A DNA stretch of 64,000 nucleotides from Paenisporosarcina macmurdoensis (GTDB taxonomy: Bacteria > Bacillota > Bacilli > Bacillales_A > Planococcaceae), in contig NZ_JBHSRI010000003.1 of assembly GCF_042658845.1 (NCBI RefSeq), positions 1 through 64,000 on the forward strand. Direction: 5' to 3'. Position 1 is the stretch's first letter; every line of letters begins with the position of its first letter. The notes under the pieces were generated by a model. The model was given only the letters and a program-made list of their open reading frames with translations. It was not told where the DNA came from and searched no databases. The position numbers were made by a program, and so were the translations under genes. Below, one piece after another: positions 1-8,261 of this stretch.

Positions 1-210
1 AACATCTTGCCATGAAGCAAAATGGTTTATTCGGTATTAGCCCCGGTTTCCCGGAGTTATCCCAATCTACAAGGTAGGTTGCCCACGTGTTACTCACCCG
101 TCCGCCGCTAAAATCAGAAGAAGCAAACTTCTTCATCATTCCGCTCGACTTGCATGTATTAGGCACGCCGCCAGCGTTCGTCCTGAGCCAGGATCAAACT
201 CTCCATAATA
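1..210 (-). rRNA. 16S ribosomal RNA, 5' end only
   Basis: Reverse complement reads as the start of a bacterial 16S gene: the universal AGAGTTTGATCCTGGCTCAG site lies at about 184-203, followed by the conserved GACGAACGCTGGCGGC and the first variable loop. Only about the first 210 nt are inside the window; the rest of the rRNA operon lies to the left. The mature 5' end is placed near 208-211 from the ATGGAGAG context and is approximate. Confidence 0.97.
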
Positions 211-421
211 GGTGAGTCGATTAGCTCGACTTTGTTGCTGGCGTCAAAAATTTGACGTTTATAATGAACGGTTAAGTTCAAGTTTGTTTTCAATACCAAC
301 AGGTGTCGGCGTAAGAAAACGTTTGTGCTTCCGGCACCGAAGTGCGTTCCGCTTGTTAGTTGACGTTTTGCTGTTCAGTTTTCAAGGTTCATTTTGTGTC
401 GCGTGTTTTGGCGACTTATCT
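211..421 (-). other. rRNA operon leader (pre-16S) with antitermination-like box
   Basis: Transcribed spacer between the rRNA promoter and mature 16S. On the minus strand it carries CCTTGAAAACTGAACAGC (about 372-389), the conserved Bacillales rRNA leader motif associated with antitermination and processing. Two short inverted repeats, GTCGA...TCGAC (near 216-231) and CGTCAAA...TTGACG (near 241-258), may belong to the 16S processing stem. No gene is seen; the 74-codon open frame on the plus strand is the opposite strand of this leader. Confidence 0.75.
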
Positions 422-450
422 AATTTAGCATCGTGAAGTGTGAGAGTCAA
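422..450 (-). promoter_or_regulatory. rRNA operon promoter
   Basis: On the minus strand a TTGACT -35 (445-450) is separated by exactly 17 bp from a TAAATT -10 (422-427). The 40 bp upstream (451-490) is almost pure A/T, as expected of an UP element. Position and orientation fit transcription toward the 16S gene about 210 bp away. Confidence 0.85.
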
Positions 451-542
451 GCACTTTTTAAATCTATTTTTTAATCTATTTTTAAAAACTCACTTGCTTA
501 GCGACGTTTACTATTATAACCAGTGTTCCATCCTTTCGTCAA

Positions 543-576
543 GAAAAAAATAAGACACTTTATAAAGTGTCTTATT
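543..576 (-). terminator. Terminator of ygxA
   Basis: Perfect palindrome centred on AAGACACTTTATAAAGTGTCTT with a run of A on its left, which is a U-tract in the minus-strand RNA. The stem includes the ygxA stop codon and separates that gene from the rRNA promoter. Confidence 0.85.
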
Positions 577-1462
577 CGCTACGTACCTCTTGATCAATTG
601 GTTCAACTTTATAATATCGATGGAAGATATTATTACTTTTCGTTTCCACTCGTTCAATATGAATATATCCTTTATCAACAAGGAATTCGATAAAGACTTC
701 TAAGTCAACAGAGTAGTTACGAAGCTCTTCTTGTTCATGTAATTCCTGAATCGTCCAGTGCTCTTTTTTACTCATCACTTCTAATATATGACGCGAACCA
801 TCCTTCGTTCTAGAATGAATCATAAATTCACTAGCTAAAAACAGGAGTTCTAATCTTTTATCAATGGCTTCATCACTCGATAGAAGTTCTTCATACAGTT
901 TATAGATAGCAGGCTCCATAATTTTGACTTGCGACCAAACGGTTACTTCTGGATGTAGCCCATTTTCAAAAACAGCTAAGCGTGCAAGATGATGTAATGA
1001 ATCCACTATGTGATTGTAAGCATCCATATAGTTTTTTTGTTCAAAGAAAACTTTTCCTTCTAAATAACGACGAATAAGTTTTGCAAACTCTATCCCCATT
1101 TTTATTTTACGACCGTAAAACGGAAAATCTTTGAGTTCTGTTTTTAATTCATGAACAAACTCGTTTCGATCGAACATGACCCGTCCGTAAAAAATCCAAT
1201 CTACGATTTTTCGATTTGTTCCGAGAAGCAACCATTTTCGTAATTGTTTCTCCGTGACAATGTGCATCGCAGCTTTTTTATCATTAAACGTATAATGCTT
1301 TGTAAAAACAGGTTGCTCAGCGTCTTTTGCTAAAATTAATAAGATGGTATCGAATGTATCTGTGATTTGACTAACTTTTTCTCTCTTCTCGATTAAGATT
1401 ACACCGAGCGTGTTTGGTTGGCTCGCTCTTTCCTGATAAATAGGACGCAGAATTTGTTCCAA
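572..1462 (-). CDS. ygxA: Nucleotidyltransferase-like protein YgxA
   Basis: The 296-residue product begins MEQILRPIYQERASQPNTLG and matches what I remember of B. subtilis YgxA, the conserved protein beside rrnD annotated as nucleotidyltransferase-like. The start is TTG (1460-1462), chosen because a strong GAGGGGG Shine-Dalgarno lies about 8 nt upstream. It has an N-terminal domain with VILIEKREK and a helical C-terminal half. The substrate is unknown. It points toward the 16S gene, exactly as in B. subtilis, and is divergent from ygzB. Family assignment is strong; the biochemical role is not established. Confidence 0.85.
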   Translation of the reverse strand: MEQILRPIYQERASQPNTLGVILIEKREKVSQITDTFDTILLILAKDAEQPVFTKHYTFNDKKAAMHIVTEKQLRKWLLLGTNRKIVDWIFYGRVMFDRNEFVHELKTELKDFPFYGRKIKMGIEFAKLIRRYLEGKVFFEQKNYMDAYNHIVDSLHHLARLAVFENGLHPEVTVWSQVKIMEPAIYKLYEELLSSDEAIDKRLELLFLASEFMIHSRTKDGSRHILEVMSKKEHWTIQELHEQEELRNYSVDLEVFIEFLVDKGYIHIERVETKSNNIFHRYYKVEPIDQEVRSE

Positions 1463-1590
1463 CGATAGTTCCCCCTCAAAAAATAATCAAAATGGTATAT
1501 GTACTTTTTTCGACAAAGATTGTTAGATTCCTTCAAACGATTTACACTACCAATTATGGTATAGTAAACATGATTAAGGAGGAACACAAT

Positions 1591-1938
1591 ATGAAACCTT
1601 ATAAAAATAAAATAAATCGAATTCGTTCGTTTGCATTATCACTAATATTTATCGGATTTGTCATTATGTATATCGGAATCTTTTTCCGAGAACATGAAAT
1701 CATTATGACATTGTTTATGTTCTTAGGGCTACTTGCAATTTTAGGTAGTACAGGAGTTTATGCATGGATTGGGATGTTATCAACTAAAGCCGTTCAAGTT
1801 GTTTGTCCAAACTGTGGTAAGTATACGAAAGTATTAGGCCGCGTTGATATGTGTATGTATTGCCGAGAACCGCTTACGCTTGATCCTTCTTTAGAAGGTC
1901 AAGAATTTGACGAAACGTTAAATCGAAAAAAATCATAA
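1591..1938 (+). CDS. ygzB: UPF0295 membrane protein YgzB
   Basis: The 115-residue protein starts at ATG 1591 behind AAGGAGG. It has two hydrophobic segments (about residues 12-32 and 38-62) followed by a soluble tail with two CxxC pairs, CPNCGKY and CMYCREP, suggesting a small zinc ribbon on one membrane face. Length and layout match the UPF0295/YgzB family and the neighbourhood is that of B. subtilis ygzB. Function is unknown. A longer upstream open frame (from 1492) overlaps ygxA and has no ribosome binding site, so it was not used. Confidence 0.85.
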   Translation: MKPYKNKINRIRSFALSLIFIGFVIMYIGIFFREHEIIMTLFMFLGLLAILGSTGVYAWIGMLSTKAVQVVCPNCGKYTKVLGRVDMCMYCREPLTLDPSLEGQEFDETLNRKKS

Positions 1939-1945
1939 TTGATAA

Positions 1946-1983
1946 GGCCAACATTCATATTTTGGATGTTGGCTATTTTTTTG
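1946..1983 (+). terminator. Terminator of ygzB
   Basis: GCCAACAT (1947-1954) and ATGTTGGC (1966-1973) form an 8-bp stem followed by TATTTTTTTG. It lies just after the ygzB stop. Confidence 0.85.
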
Positions 1984-1991
1984 TGCAAAAT

Positions 1992-2019
1992 AAAAAAGAG
2001 CAAGTTACTGCTCTTTTTT
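1992..2019 (-). terminator. Terminator of perR
   Basis: AAAAAAGAGC / GCTCTTTTTT inverted repeat, directly after the perR stop at 2021. A tracts on both sides would let it work in either direction. Confidence 0.75.
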
Positions 2020-2020
2020 A

Positions 2021-2464
2021 TTATTGAACTTTTGTAGCTTGTAAAACACATGTCGGGCAAGTACCGTAAATTTCCATCCGATGAGAACTCACTTGGAAAC
2101 CAGTTACGTGAGAAGCTAAATGTTCAACTTCATCTAGTCCTGGATAATGAAAATCAACTATTTTGCCGCATGAATCGCACATAATATGGTAATGGTCATT
2201 GGTCACAAAATCAAAACGGCTAGAAGAATCACCATATGTTAATTCTTTAACTAATCCCGATTCTCTAAATACTCTAAGATTATTATAGACTGTTGCGACA
2301 CTCATATTTGGAAATTTAGCTTCAAGTGCTTTATATATATCGTCTGCAGTTGGATGGATCATAGATTGAATGAGAAATTCTAAAATCGCATGACGCTGTG
2401 GTGTAATTCGAACTCCAGTAGATTTCAAAGTCTCCAATGCGTCGCGTAAATGCATTTCAGTCAT
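2021..2464 (-). CDS. perR: Peroxide-sensing Fur-family repressor PerR
   Basis: The 147-residue cytoplasmic repressor is nearly collinear with B. subtilis PerR, including RITPQRHAILEF and NMSVATVYNNLRVFRESGLV in the winged helix. Sensor-site residues fall at the same numbers: H37, D85, H91, H93 and D104. The structural zinc site is visible as CDSC (96/99) and CPTC near the C-terminus. PerR represses peroxide and iron genes; metal-catalysed oxidation of H37 and H91 releases it. The ATG at 2464 is used because GTGAGGTG lies 7 nt upstream, rather than the longer frame to 2479. It has its own promoter with a Per box over the -10, which implies autoregulation, and a second Per box lies at 30030. 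Confidence 0.97.
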   Translation of the reverse strand: MTEMHLRDALETLKSTGVRITPQRHAILEFLIQSMIHPTADDIYKALEAKFPNMSVATVYNNLRVFRESGLVKELTYGDSSSRFDFVTNDHYHIMCDSCGKIVDFHYPGLDEVEHLASHVTGFQVSSHRMEIYGTCPTCVLQATKVQ

Positions 2465-2506
2465 CGCCATGCACCTCACTTCATAAAGATTCTTATTTTG
2501 TAATCG

Positions 2507-2544
2507 TTATAATTAGTATAAGGAAGATGTGAGGTGAAAGTCAA
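2507..2544 (-). promoter_or_regulatory. perR promoter with overlapping Per box
   Basis: Minus strand: TTGACT (2539-2544), 18-bp spacer, TATACT (2515-2520). The 15-mer TTATACTAATTATAA (2507-2521) agrees with the Per box consensus TTATAATNATTATAA at all but one position and covers the -10, so PerR binding should block polymerase. The consensus is remembered knowledge; the match is seen here. Confidence 0.85.
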
Positions 2545-2567
2545 CAATAACCCTTTATATCAAGGGA

Positions 2568-3119
2568 TTACTCAGCGTGTAATCCTATTTCTTTTTGTCC
2601 TAGACGGAAATTAATAAAGCGTGCAGCAACAAACAAGAAATCTGATAGACGATTTAAATAGGCTAACACTAGTGGAGAAACATCTTCACCAATACTTACA
2701 GCTGAACGTTCGCCACGACGCACAATAGTCCGAGCAACATGAAGAGCTGCCCCTGCTGGGTGACCACTCGGTAATATAAAGTTAGTTAATTGAGGTAACT
2801 GTGCATCCCATTGGTCAATCCATGTTTCCAACTTCGTGACTTCACTCTCTTCTAACTTCCACTTCACTTCTTTGCCTGCTGGTGTTGCTAATTCTGCCCC
2901 GACATGGAAAAGTGTCGTTTGTATTTGATGGAAAGCTTGTTGAACTTCTTCTTTTTCTTCAAAAAATTCATTTTGTACATAACTCATGGCGAGTCCAATC
3001 ATCGAGTTTGCTTCGTCACACGTACCATAAGCTTCTACAAGTGCATCATTTTTAGCTACTCGAGAGCCATAAATTAGTGAAGTTGTTCCTTTGTCGCCCG
3101 TCTTTGTGTATATCTTCAT
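2568..3119 (-). CDS. Cob(I)yrinic acid a,c-diamide adenosyltransferase (PduO type)
   Basis: The 183-residue enzyme of the PduO/MMAB family transfers the 5'-deoxyadenosyl group of ATP to cob(I)alamin to make adenosylcobalamin. The N-terminal ATP-binding signature MKIYTKTGDKGTTSLIYG is intact, as are the C-terminal VARTIVRRGER and LNRLSDFLFVAAR motifs that form the active-site helices. Length is typical. It sits 1 bp downstream of the dehydrogenase gene, with the ribosome site AAAGGGG inside the end of that gene, so the order bcp-dehydrogenase-adenosyltransferase is one transcription unit. No cobalamin-dependent enzyme is visible nearby. It is similar to B. subtilis YvqK. Confidence 0.92.
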   Translation of the reverse strand: MKIYTKTGDKGTTSLIYGSRVAKNDALVEAYGTCDEANSMIGLAMSYVQNEFFEEKEEVQQAFHQIQTTLFHVGAELATPAGKEVKWKLEESEVTKLETWIDQWDAQLPQLTNFILPSGHPAGAALHVARTIVRRGERSAVSIGEDVSPLVLAYLNRLSDFLFVAARFINFRLGQKEIGLHAE

Positions 3120-3120
3120 G

Positions 3121-4068
3121 TTAATACCCCTTTTCTACATCTATTACATTTTGAAAATCTGTTCCTTCATTAAGCCATTCCTGAAGGTTTTCCATAAAAA
3201 TTTCTATAGCTCGTGGAACATACTCAGAAGAGTGACTTGAAACATGGGGGGAAATGATTACCCCATCCATGTCCCAAAAAGGATGATCTTCTCCTAATGG
3301 TTCATTTTCAAAAACATCCAATACGGAGAACGAAATTTGACGTTCTGACATCGCTTTTATTAATTGTTCTTCTATTATTAAATCCCCACGCCCAAAATTC
3401 ATGAAAATGGCATCTTTCTTCATCAGGACAAAATGATTATATGTAAGCAATCCACGTGTTTCTAGCGTACTTGGCAAAACTGAAATGACAATATCTGCTG
3501 TAGGTAGTGTTTCATCTAATTGTTCAAAATTAATCATACCATCCATGTGTGGCGCTTGATCCCCCGAACGATTGCAACCAATTGTTTTGACGCCAAACGC
3601 TTGCAATAAACGTCCAATTTCACTGCCAATTGCACCTGGCCCTAAGATTAGAGCTGTACTTCCAAAGAGTTCACTCGAACCAGAGCGTTTGCTCCATTCA
3701 CTCTTACGTTGTTGAGAATAAATCCACGGAAGTGACCGCTTGATTGATAATAAATGTGCCATAACAGATTCTGACATGGGTGTTTTGTGAATGCCTTTTA
3801 CATTTGTAATTAAAATGTTCCGCTCACCAATTTCACGTAATGGCATTTTTTCTAACCCTGCTGAAGCCACCATTAACCATTTCAAGGCTAGGGCTTGGTC
3901 TAGTGTTTCTTTAGTTATGTCTTCGCCATATGTCATGATAATCTCCGCTTTTTGTAGTTCAGTTTTATCTTTACTTGTTGAAAAAGTGAAATTCACTTGA
4001 GGAAATTCACTCCGCAATCTTTCCATTAATTCTTCTTTAACAGTGAAAGTAAATAAAACATTTGTCAT
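3121..4068 (-). CDS. D-isomer-specific 2-hydroxyacid dehydrogenase
   Basis: The 315-residue NAD(P)-dependent oxidoreductase has the Rossmann loop LGPGAIGSEIG near residue 142. The family's catalytic triad is visible as Arg in NFGRGDL, Glu in FENEPL and His in SPHVSSHS. The substrate-binding N-terminal domain is normal length. Substrate cannot be told from sequence; relatives act on glyoxylate, phosphoglycerate or 2-ketoacids. Its ATG overlaps the bcp stop by 4 bp (ATGA at 4065-4068), which indicates translational coupling to the peroxiredoxin. Confidence 0.9.
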   Translation of the reverse strand: MTNVLFTFTVKEELMERLRSEFPQVNFTFSTSKDKTELQKAEIIMTYGEDITKETLDQALALKWLMVASAGLEKMPLREIGERNILITNVKGIHKTPMSESVMAHLLSIKRSLPWIYSQQRKSEWSKRSGSSELFGSTALILGPGAIGSEIGRLLQAFGVKTIGCNRSGDQAPHMDGMINFEQLDETLPTADIVISVLPSTLETRGLLTYNHFVLMKKDAIFMNFGRGDLIIEEQLIKAMSERQISFSVLDVFENEPLGEDHPFWDMDGVIISPHVSSHSSEYVPRAIEIFMENLQEWLNEGTDFQNVIDVEKGY

Positions 4069-4544
4069 TGGACAGTCCCTAGTTCACGTAATAATCCTAG
4101 AGCCTCTTCTACATGTCCTTTAACTTTTACTTTTCGCCACTCTTTTACCACGGTTCCAGTCGGATCAATTAAAAATGTGGAACGTTCGATTCCCATATAT
4201 TCTTTCCCATACATTTTTTTGAGTAACCAAACGCCATATGCTTCTGAAACAGCATGGTCTTCATCTATTAATAATGAAAATGGCAGTCCATGTTTTTCAA
4301 TGAACTTCGTATGCGCTTTTTCTCCGTCTGGACTGATGCCTAAAATGACCGCATTCAAATCACTGAAGGATTCATGTGCATCTCTAAAGTCACAAGCTTC
4401 CGTTGTACAACCCGGTGTTGCATCTTTCGGATAAAAATAAAGCAATACATATTGTTTTCCTGCGTAATTACGAAGTGAGACATCCTCACCTTTTTCATTT
4501 TTTAGTGTAAAATCAGGTGCTTGCAAACCTTCGAGTGTTGTCAT
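4065..4544 (-). CDS. bcp: Thiol peroxidase, BCP/PrxQ family
   Basis: The 159-residue peroxiredoxin reduces hydrogen peroxide and organic hydroperoxides with thioredoxin. The motif DATPGCTTEACDFRD gives the peroxidatic Cys at 46 and a second Cys at 51, as in atypical two-Cys BCP (E. coli 45 and 50). Start ATG 4544 follows GGAGGG by 7 nt; the longer frame to 4559 would start inside that site. This is the position of B. subtilis ygaF, next to gsaB and perR. Its promoter has no Per box, so PerR control is not supported. Confidence 0.93.
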   Translation of the reverse strand: MTTLEGLQAPDFTLKNEKGEDVSLRNYAGKQYVLLYFYPKDATPGCTTEACDFRDAHESFSDLNAVILGISPDGEKAHTKFIEKHGLPFSLLIDEDHAVSEAYGVWLLKKMYGKEYMGIERSTFLIDPTGTVVKEWRKVKVKGHVEEALGLLRELGTVQ

Positions 4545-4574
4545 GTATAATCCCTCCACTTTACTATTTGTTTA

Positions 4575-4603
4575 ATCGTACCGAATAATGGACAGAGTTT
4601 CAA
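4575..4603 (-). promoter_or_regulatory. Promoter of bcp operon
   Basis: Minus strand TTGAAA (4598-4603), 17-bp spacer, TACGAT (4575-4580), about 30 bp upstream of the bcp start. It is back to back with the gsaB promoter. Confidence 0.65.
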
Positions 4604-4608
4604 TTTTC

Positions 4609-4638
4609 TTGGCGTTCTCATTCCTTTTTGTCTATTAT
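4609..4638 (+). promoter_or_regulatory. Promoter of gsaB (candidate)
   Basis: TTGGCG (4609-4614), 18-bp spacer, TATTAT (4633-4638), 34 bp before the gsaB ATG. It is divergent from the bcp promoter, with the two -35 boxes 5 bp apart. Confidence 0.5.
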
Positions 4639-4672
4639 TAAGAATGGTAGATAAGGAACGGAGGATTTTTTT

Positions 4673-5962
4673 ATGAAGAGAACAAATTCCGAGGCATTAC
4701 ACGAAGAAGCATTAAAACATATCGTTGGTGGGGTAAATAGCCCATCACGTTCATACAAAGCTGTAGGCGGTGGTTCACCAACAGTCATGGAAAGAGCACA
4801 AGGCGCATATTTTTGGGATGTAGATGGTAACAAGTATATTGACTTCCTCGCCGCTTATGGTCCTATCATTACAGGGCACGCACATCCACATATCACAAAG
4901 GCTATAACGAAGGCTGCTGAAAACGGCTTGTTATATGGTACACCAACCCCCCACGAAGTAAAATTCGCCAAAATGTTAAAAGAAGCAATGCCAGGAATGG
5001 ATAAAGTACGTTTTGTAAATTCAGGAACTGAAGCTGTCATGACGACGATTCGTGTGTCACGTGCTTTTACAGGTCGTAGTAAAATTATGAAATTCGCAGG
5101 ATGTTATCATGGACACTCTGATTTAGTTCTCGTTGCTGCTGGATCCGGGCCGGCTACACTTGGTATTCCTGACTCTGCAGGTGTTCCTAAATCGATAGCC
5201 AATGAAGTAATTACAATTCCTTTTAACGACCCAAAGGCATTCCAAGAAGCAATGGATCAATGGGGAGAAGAAATTGCCTGTATTTTAGTGGAACCGATAG
5301 TAGGAAACTTTGGAATTGTTGAGCCAAAAGAAGGCTTCTTGCCTCTCGTTCATAATATTGCGAAGGAAAAAGGTGCTCTTATTGTCTACGACGAAGTCAT
5401 TACAGCATTCCGTTTCCATTATGGTGGTGCTCAAGATATGCTTGGGTTAACTCCTGATTTAACAGCACTAGGAAAAATCATTGGTGGCGGTTTACCAATC
5501 GGTGCATATGGTGGACGTAAAGAGATAATGGAGCAAGTAGCTCCACTTGGACCTGCCTATCAAGCGGGAACTATGGCAGGCAACCCTGCGTCTATATTAT
5601 CTGGAATTGCTTGTTTAGAAATATTAAAGCAACCGGGTATCTATGAAGAGTTGGACCGCTTAGGTGCAATTTTAGAAAAAGGGATCTTAGAAGCTGCTAC
5701 TAAACATAACGTGACGATTACAATCAATCGTTTAATTGGCGCCTTAACCATTTACTTCACCGATGTGACAGTTGAAAATTACGATCAAGCTGAAGCAACA
5801 GATGGTGAGATTTTTGGTCGATTCTTTAAACTAATGTTAGAACAAGGCATCAATTTAGCTCCATCTAAGTATGAGGCTTGGTTCTTAACAACTGCCCATA
5901 CCGAAGAAGATGTTATGCAATCGTTAGTCGCAGTAGACCACGCATTTTCACAACTTGCGTAA
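4673..5962 (+). CDS. gsaB: Glutamate-1-semialdehyde 2,1-aminomutase
   Basis: The 429-residue PLP enzyme converts glutamate-1-semialdehyde to 5-aminolevulinate, the first committed precursor of haem and other tetrapyrroles. Class III aminotransferase features are present: FVNSGTEAVMTTIR, YHGHSDLV, the cofactor Asp in LIVYDEVITAFR, and the Schiff-base lysine in ALGKIIGGGLPIGAYGG near residue 267. ATG follows GGAGG. It is the GsaB paralogue by position (between bcp and ygaE), not part of a hem biosynthetic operon; a second HemL elsewhere is likely but not seen here. Confidence 0.95.
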   Translation: MKRTNSEALHEEALKHIVGGVNSPSRSYKAVGGGSPTVMERAQGAYFWDVDGNKYIDFLAAYGPIITGHAHPHITKAITKAAENGLLYGTPTPHEVKFAKMLKEAMPGMDKVRFVNSGTEAVMTTIRVSRAFTGRSKIMKFAGCYHGHSDLVLVAAGSGPATLGIPDSAGVPKSIANEVITIPFNDPKAFQEAMDQWGEEIACILVEPIVGNFGIVEPKEGFLPLVHNIAKEKGALIVYDEVITAFRFHYGGAQDMLGLTPDLTALGKIIGGGLPIGAYGGRKEIMEQVAPLGPAYQAGTMAGNPASILSGIACLEILKQPGIYEELDRLGAILEKGILEAATKHNVTITINRLIGALTIYFTDVTVENYDQAEATDGEIFGRFFKLMLEQGINLAPSKYEAWFLTTAHTEEDVMQSLVAVDHAFSQLA

Positions 5963-6037
5963 GTTCCGGTTGACCCACAAGCATTGCTACTGTAAGTTAG
6001 GTAAAAGCTTGGAAATAAGAAAGGAAATACTACATTT

Positions 6038-7117
6038 ATGAAACTTGGTGCACGAATCGTTAAAACGGGTGTCGCAATCGTTTTTGCGCTGTTCTTGGCT
6101 GATTTATTGCATTTACCGTCTCCTATCTTTGCAGGAATCGCGGCTATATTTGCCCTTCAACCGTCTATTTATCGCTCATATTTATCCGTTATTGAACAAA
6201 TCCAATCAAACTTAATAGGTGCTGGAATTGCCGTTCTTTTCGCCCTCATATTTGGTCATCATTATGTTGCAGTTGGCTTAGCTGCCGTTATTACAATCGC
6301 AATTATGTTGAAATTAAAGTTAGAGAAATCCGTTTCCTTGGCACTTGTAACTATCATTGCCATTATGGAAGTACAGAGTGATGATTTTATACTATTCGCC
6401 CTCATTCGTTTTACTACGATTGTGGTTGGTGTACTCGCGGCATTTGTTGTTAATCTAGTGTTCATGCCACCTAAATATGAAACGAAGTTATTTCATTCGA
6501 TTCATCTGACAACTGATGATTTAATTCGCTGGACGAGATTAGCGAAGCATCAAGCGTCTGAACACACGGCAACCAAACAAGCACTTGAAAAATTGCGAGA
6601 ACGTCTAATAAAAATCGATCAGTTTTACTTGTTCTATAAAGAAGATCGTAGCTACTTCCGTAACGAAAAACGTGCGAAAGCCCGTAAATTAGTAGTCTAT
6701 CGCCAAATGATTTCTGTAGCTAATAAGAGCTGGGAAGTTTTAAAACGACTTCATTTATATGAAAATGAATTAGCCAATCTACCTGAGCATTTCCGTTTAA
6801 TGATTCAGGAACGACTCGACTTTTTATTAACGTATCATGAACAACTTCATTTGAAATATACCGGGAAGCTAAAACCTGAGCATTCTATATGGATGGGAAA
6901 TGAAGCTTTACTTAAACGTCATGAAGTAATGGAGATTTTCGCACGAGAAATCGCGCTATCTAAGGAAGAAGAAATATTTTCCTCCTATCATTTACTACAT
7001 GTATTGTCCGCAGTATTAGATTATGAAGAACAGTTAGAGCATTTGGATACGCTTATCATTTCTCATCAAAGTTATCATGGTGAAGAAATCAAAGTCGAAC
7101 TCGAAGACGGCTTCTAA
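6038..7117 (+). CDS. ygaE: Aromatic acid exporter family membrane protein YgaE
   Basis: The 359-residue protein has six predicted membrane helices in the first 150 residues (for example VFALFLADLLHLPSPIFAGI and VVGVLAAFVVNLVF), then a long soluble helical C-terminal domain. This is the FUSC/ArAE_1 (DUF939) layout of proteins proposed to export aromatic acids. Position after gsaB matches B. subtilis ygaE. Substrate is not known. It ends in a clear terminator and so forms its own unit or one with gsaB (75 bp upstream). Confidence 0.85.
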   Translation: MKLGARIVKTGVAIVFALFLADLLHLPSPIFAGIAAIFALQPSIYRSYLSVIEQIQSNLIGAGIAVLFALIFGHHYVAVGLAAVITIAIMLKLKLEKSVSLALVTIIAIMEVQSDDFILFALIRFTTIVVGVLAAFVVNLVFMPPKYETKLFHSIHLTTDDLIRWTRLAKHQASEHTATKQALEKLRERLIKIDQFYLFYKEDRSYFRNEKRAKARKLVVYRQMISVANKSWEVLKRLHLYENELANLPEHFRLMIQERLDFLLTYHEQLHLKYTGKLKPEHSIWMGNEALLKRHEVMEIFAREIALSKEEEIFSSYHLLHVLSAVLDYEEQLEHLDTLIISHQSYHGEEIKVELEDGF

Positions 7118-7120
7118 ACT

Positions 7121-7160
7121 AAAAGCAGTCATCTCTTTATTGGGATGACTGCTTTTTTGT
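7121..7160 (+). terminator. Terminator of ygaE
   Basis: AAGCAGTCATC / GATGACTGCTT 11-bp stem (about 7123-7154) followed by TTTTTG. Confidence 0.9.
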
Positions 7161-7311
7161 GGATTAACATATTTTCTGGCGCGGAGAGGACATTTTCGAA
7201 ACTACTGTCTTACTCAGGAGGAATGGTGTCCATCTGCAAGCGAATCGGCGGAAATTTATGTTGAATGGGCGGAAGGCTTCCTGTGAGTGACATACATATA
7301 CTTGTTTACCT

Positions 7312-7348
7312 AAAAAGAAGCTATCCAGGAAAATGGATAGCTTCTTCT
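7312..7348 (-). terminator. Terminator of peptide transporter operon
   Basis: AGAAGCTATCC / GGATAGCTTCT stem with A tract on the left (minus-strand U tract), just past the stop of the last permease gene. The 150 bp between this and the ygaE terminator holds no gene that I can support. Confidence 0.85.
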
Positions 7349-7350
7349 AT

Positions 7351-8244
7351 TTAACTCTTCATTCGTGGATCTAATGCATCACGCATACCGTCACCCATTA
7401 AGTTAAACCCTAATACAGTTAACATAATAGCTAGGCCTGGGAAAAACATCGTCCATGGTGCATTGATGAAATTCACACGAGCATCTGCTAACATTTTGCC
7501 CCATTCTGGAGTTGGTGCTTGTGCGCCAAGACCTAGGAACCCTAGTGCAGCCGCTTCAATAATAGCAGTAGCAATAGCTAGTGTTCCTTGCACAATTACT
7601 GGAGCCATTGAGTTTGGCAAAATATGTGAGAACAAGATACGGATATCTTGCATACCGATTGCTTTTGCTGATGTAATATATTCTTCTTCTTTTATACTCA
7701 AAACCTTGGAACGTATTAAACGACCAAAGTTAGGCACGTTAATAATCGCAATGGCAATTAAAGCATTTTGTAGAGATGGTCCTAATACTGAAACAACTGC
7801 GATAGCTAGTAAAATACTTGGGAAAGCGAGCATAATATCAAAAACACGAGAGATGATTGTGTCTATCCATTTGCCATAATACCCTGCTACAATTCCTAAA
7901 ATACTACCAACTACTACCGAACCGATTACAGAAAAGAATCCAACCCATAATGAAATTCGTGCTCCATGAATGATACGAGATAAAATATCTCTACCAAAGT
8001 CATCTGTGCCCAACCAAAATTGACCAGAGGGTTTCAGCAGTCGATTGCCTAACGCTTGCTCATTAATGCCTTGAGGTGCTATCAAAGGGCCAATCAAAGC
8101 CACGATGATAAAGAATAGGACAATCCCAGCGCCTACGACGGCAACTTTACTTTTCTTAAAGCTTCGCCACGCTTCATACCAAGGGCCAGCTACTTTATCT
8201 GATTGTGGTGCTACATTAGTTGATTTAGGCTCCATTTTGGCCAT
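7351..8244 (-). CDS. Peptide ABC transporter permease (DppC/AppC type)
   Basis: The 297-residue inner-membrane permease has an N-terminal soluble stretch, one membrane helix (about 35-55) and then the five-helix BPD domain. The EAA loop that docks to the ATPase is seen as SAKAIGMQDIRILFSHILPN. The OppC N-terminal extension is present (GTDDFGRDILSRIIHGARISL). It is last in the five-gene operon, 17 bp after the DppB-type gene. It partners the other permease to form the channel for di- or oligopeptides. Confidence 0.92.
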   Translation of the reverse strand: MAKMEPKSTNVAPQSDKVAGPWYEAWRSFKKSKVAVVGAGIVLFFIIVALIGPLIAPQGINEQALGNRLLKPSGQFWLGTDDFGRDILSRIIHGARISLWVGFFSVIGSVVVGSILGIVAGYYGKWIDTIISRVFDIMLAFPSILLAIAVVSVLGPSLQNALIAIAIINVPNFGRLIRSKVLSIKEEEYITSAKAIGMQDIRILFSHILPNSMAPVIVQGTLAIATAIIEAAALGFLGLGAQAPTPEWGKMLADARVNFINAPWTMFFPGLAIMLTVLGFNLMGDGMRDALDPRMKS

Positions 8245-8261
8245 GTTGAGATTCCTCCTTC

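Noticed and set aside
212..436. 74-codon plus-strand frame at the window start
   Set aside because: Complement of the rRNA leader and promoter.
4575..4640. Per box at the bcp-gsaB divergent promoters
   Set aside because: No 15-mer near the consensus is present, so PerR control of bcp was not claimed.
7160..7311. Possible short gene after AGGAGGA near 7217
   Set aside because: The ATG right behind it opens a frame of about a dozen codons only; no homology recognised.
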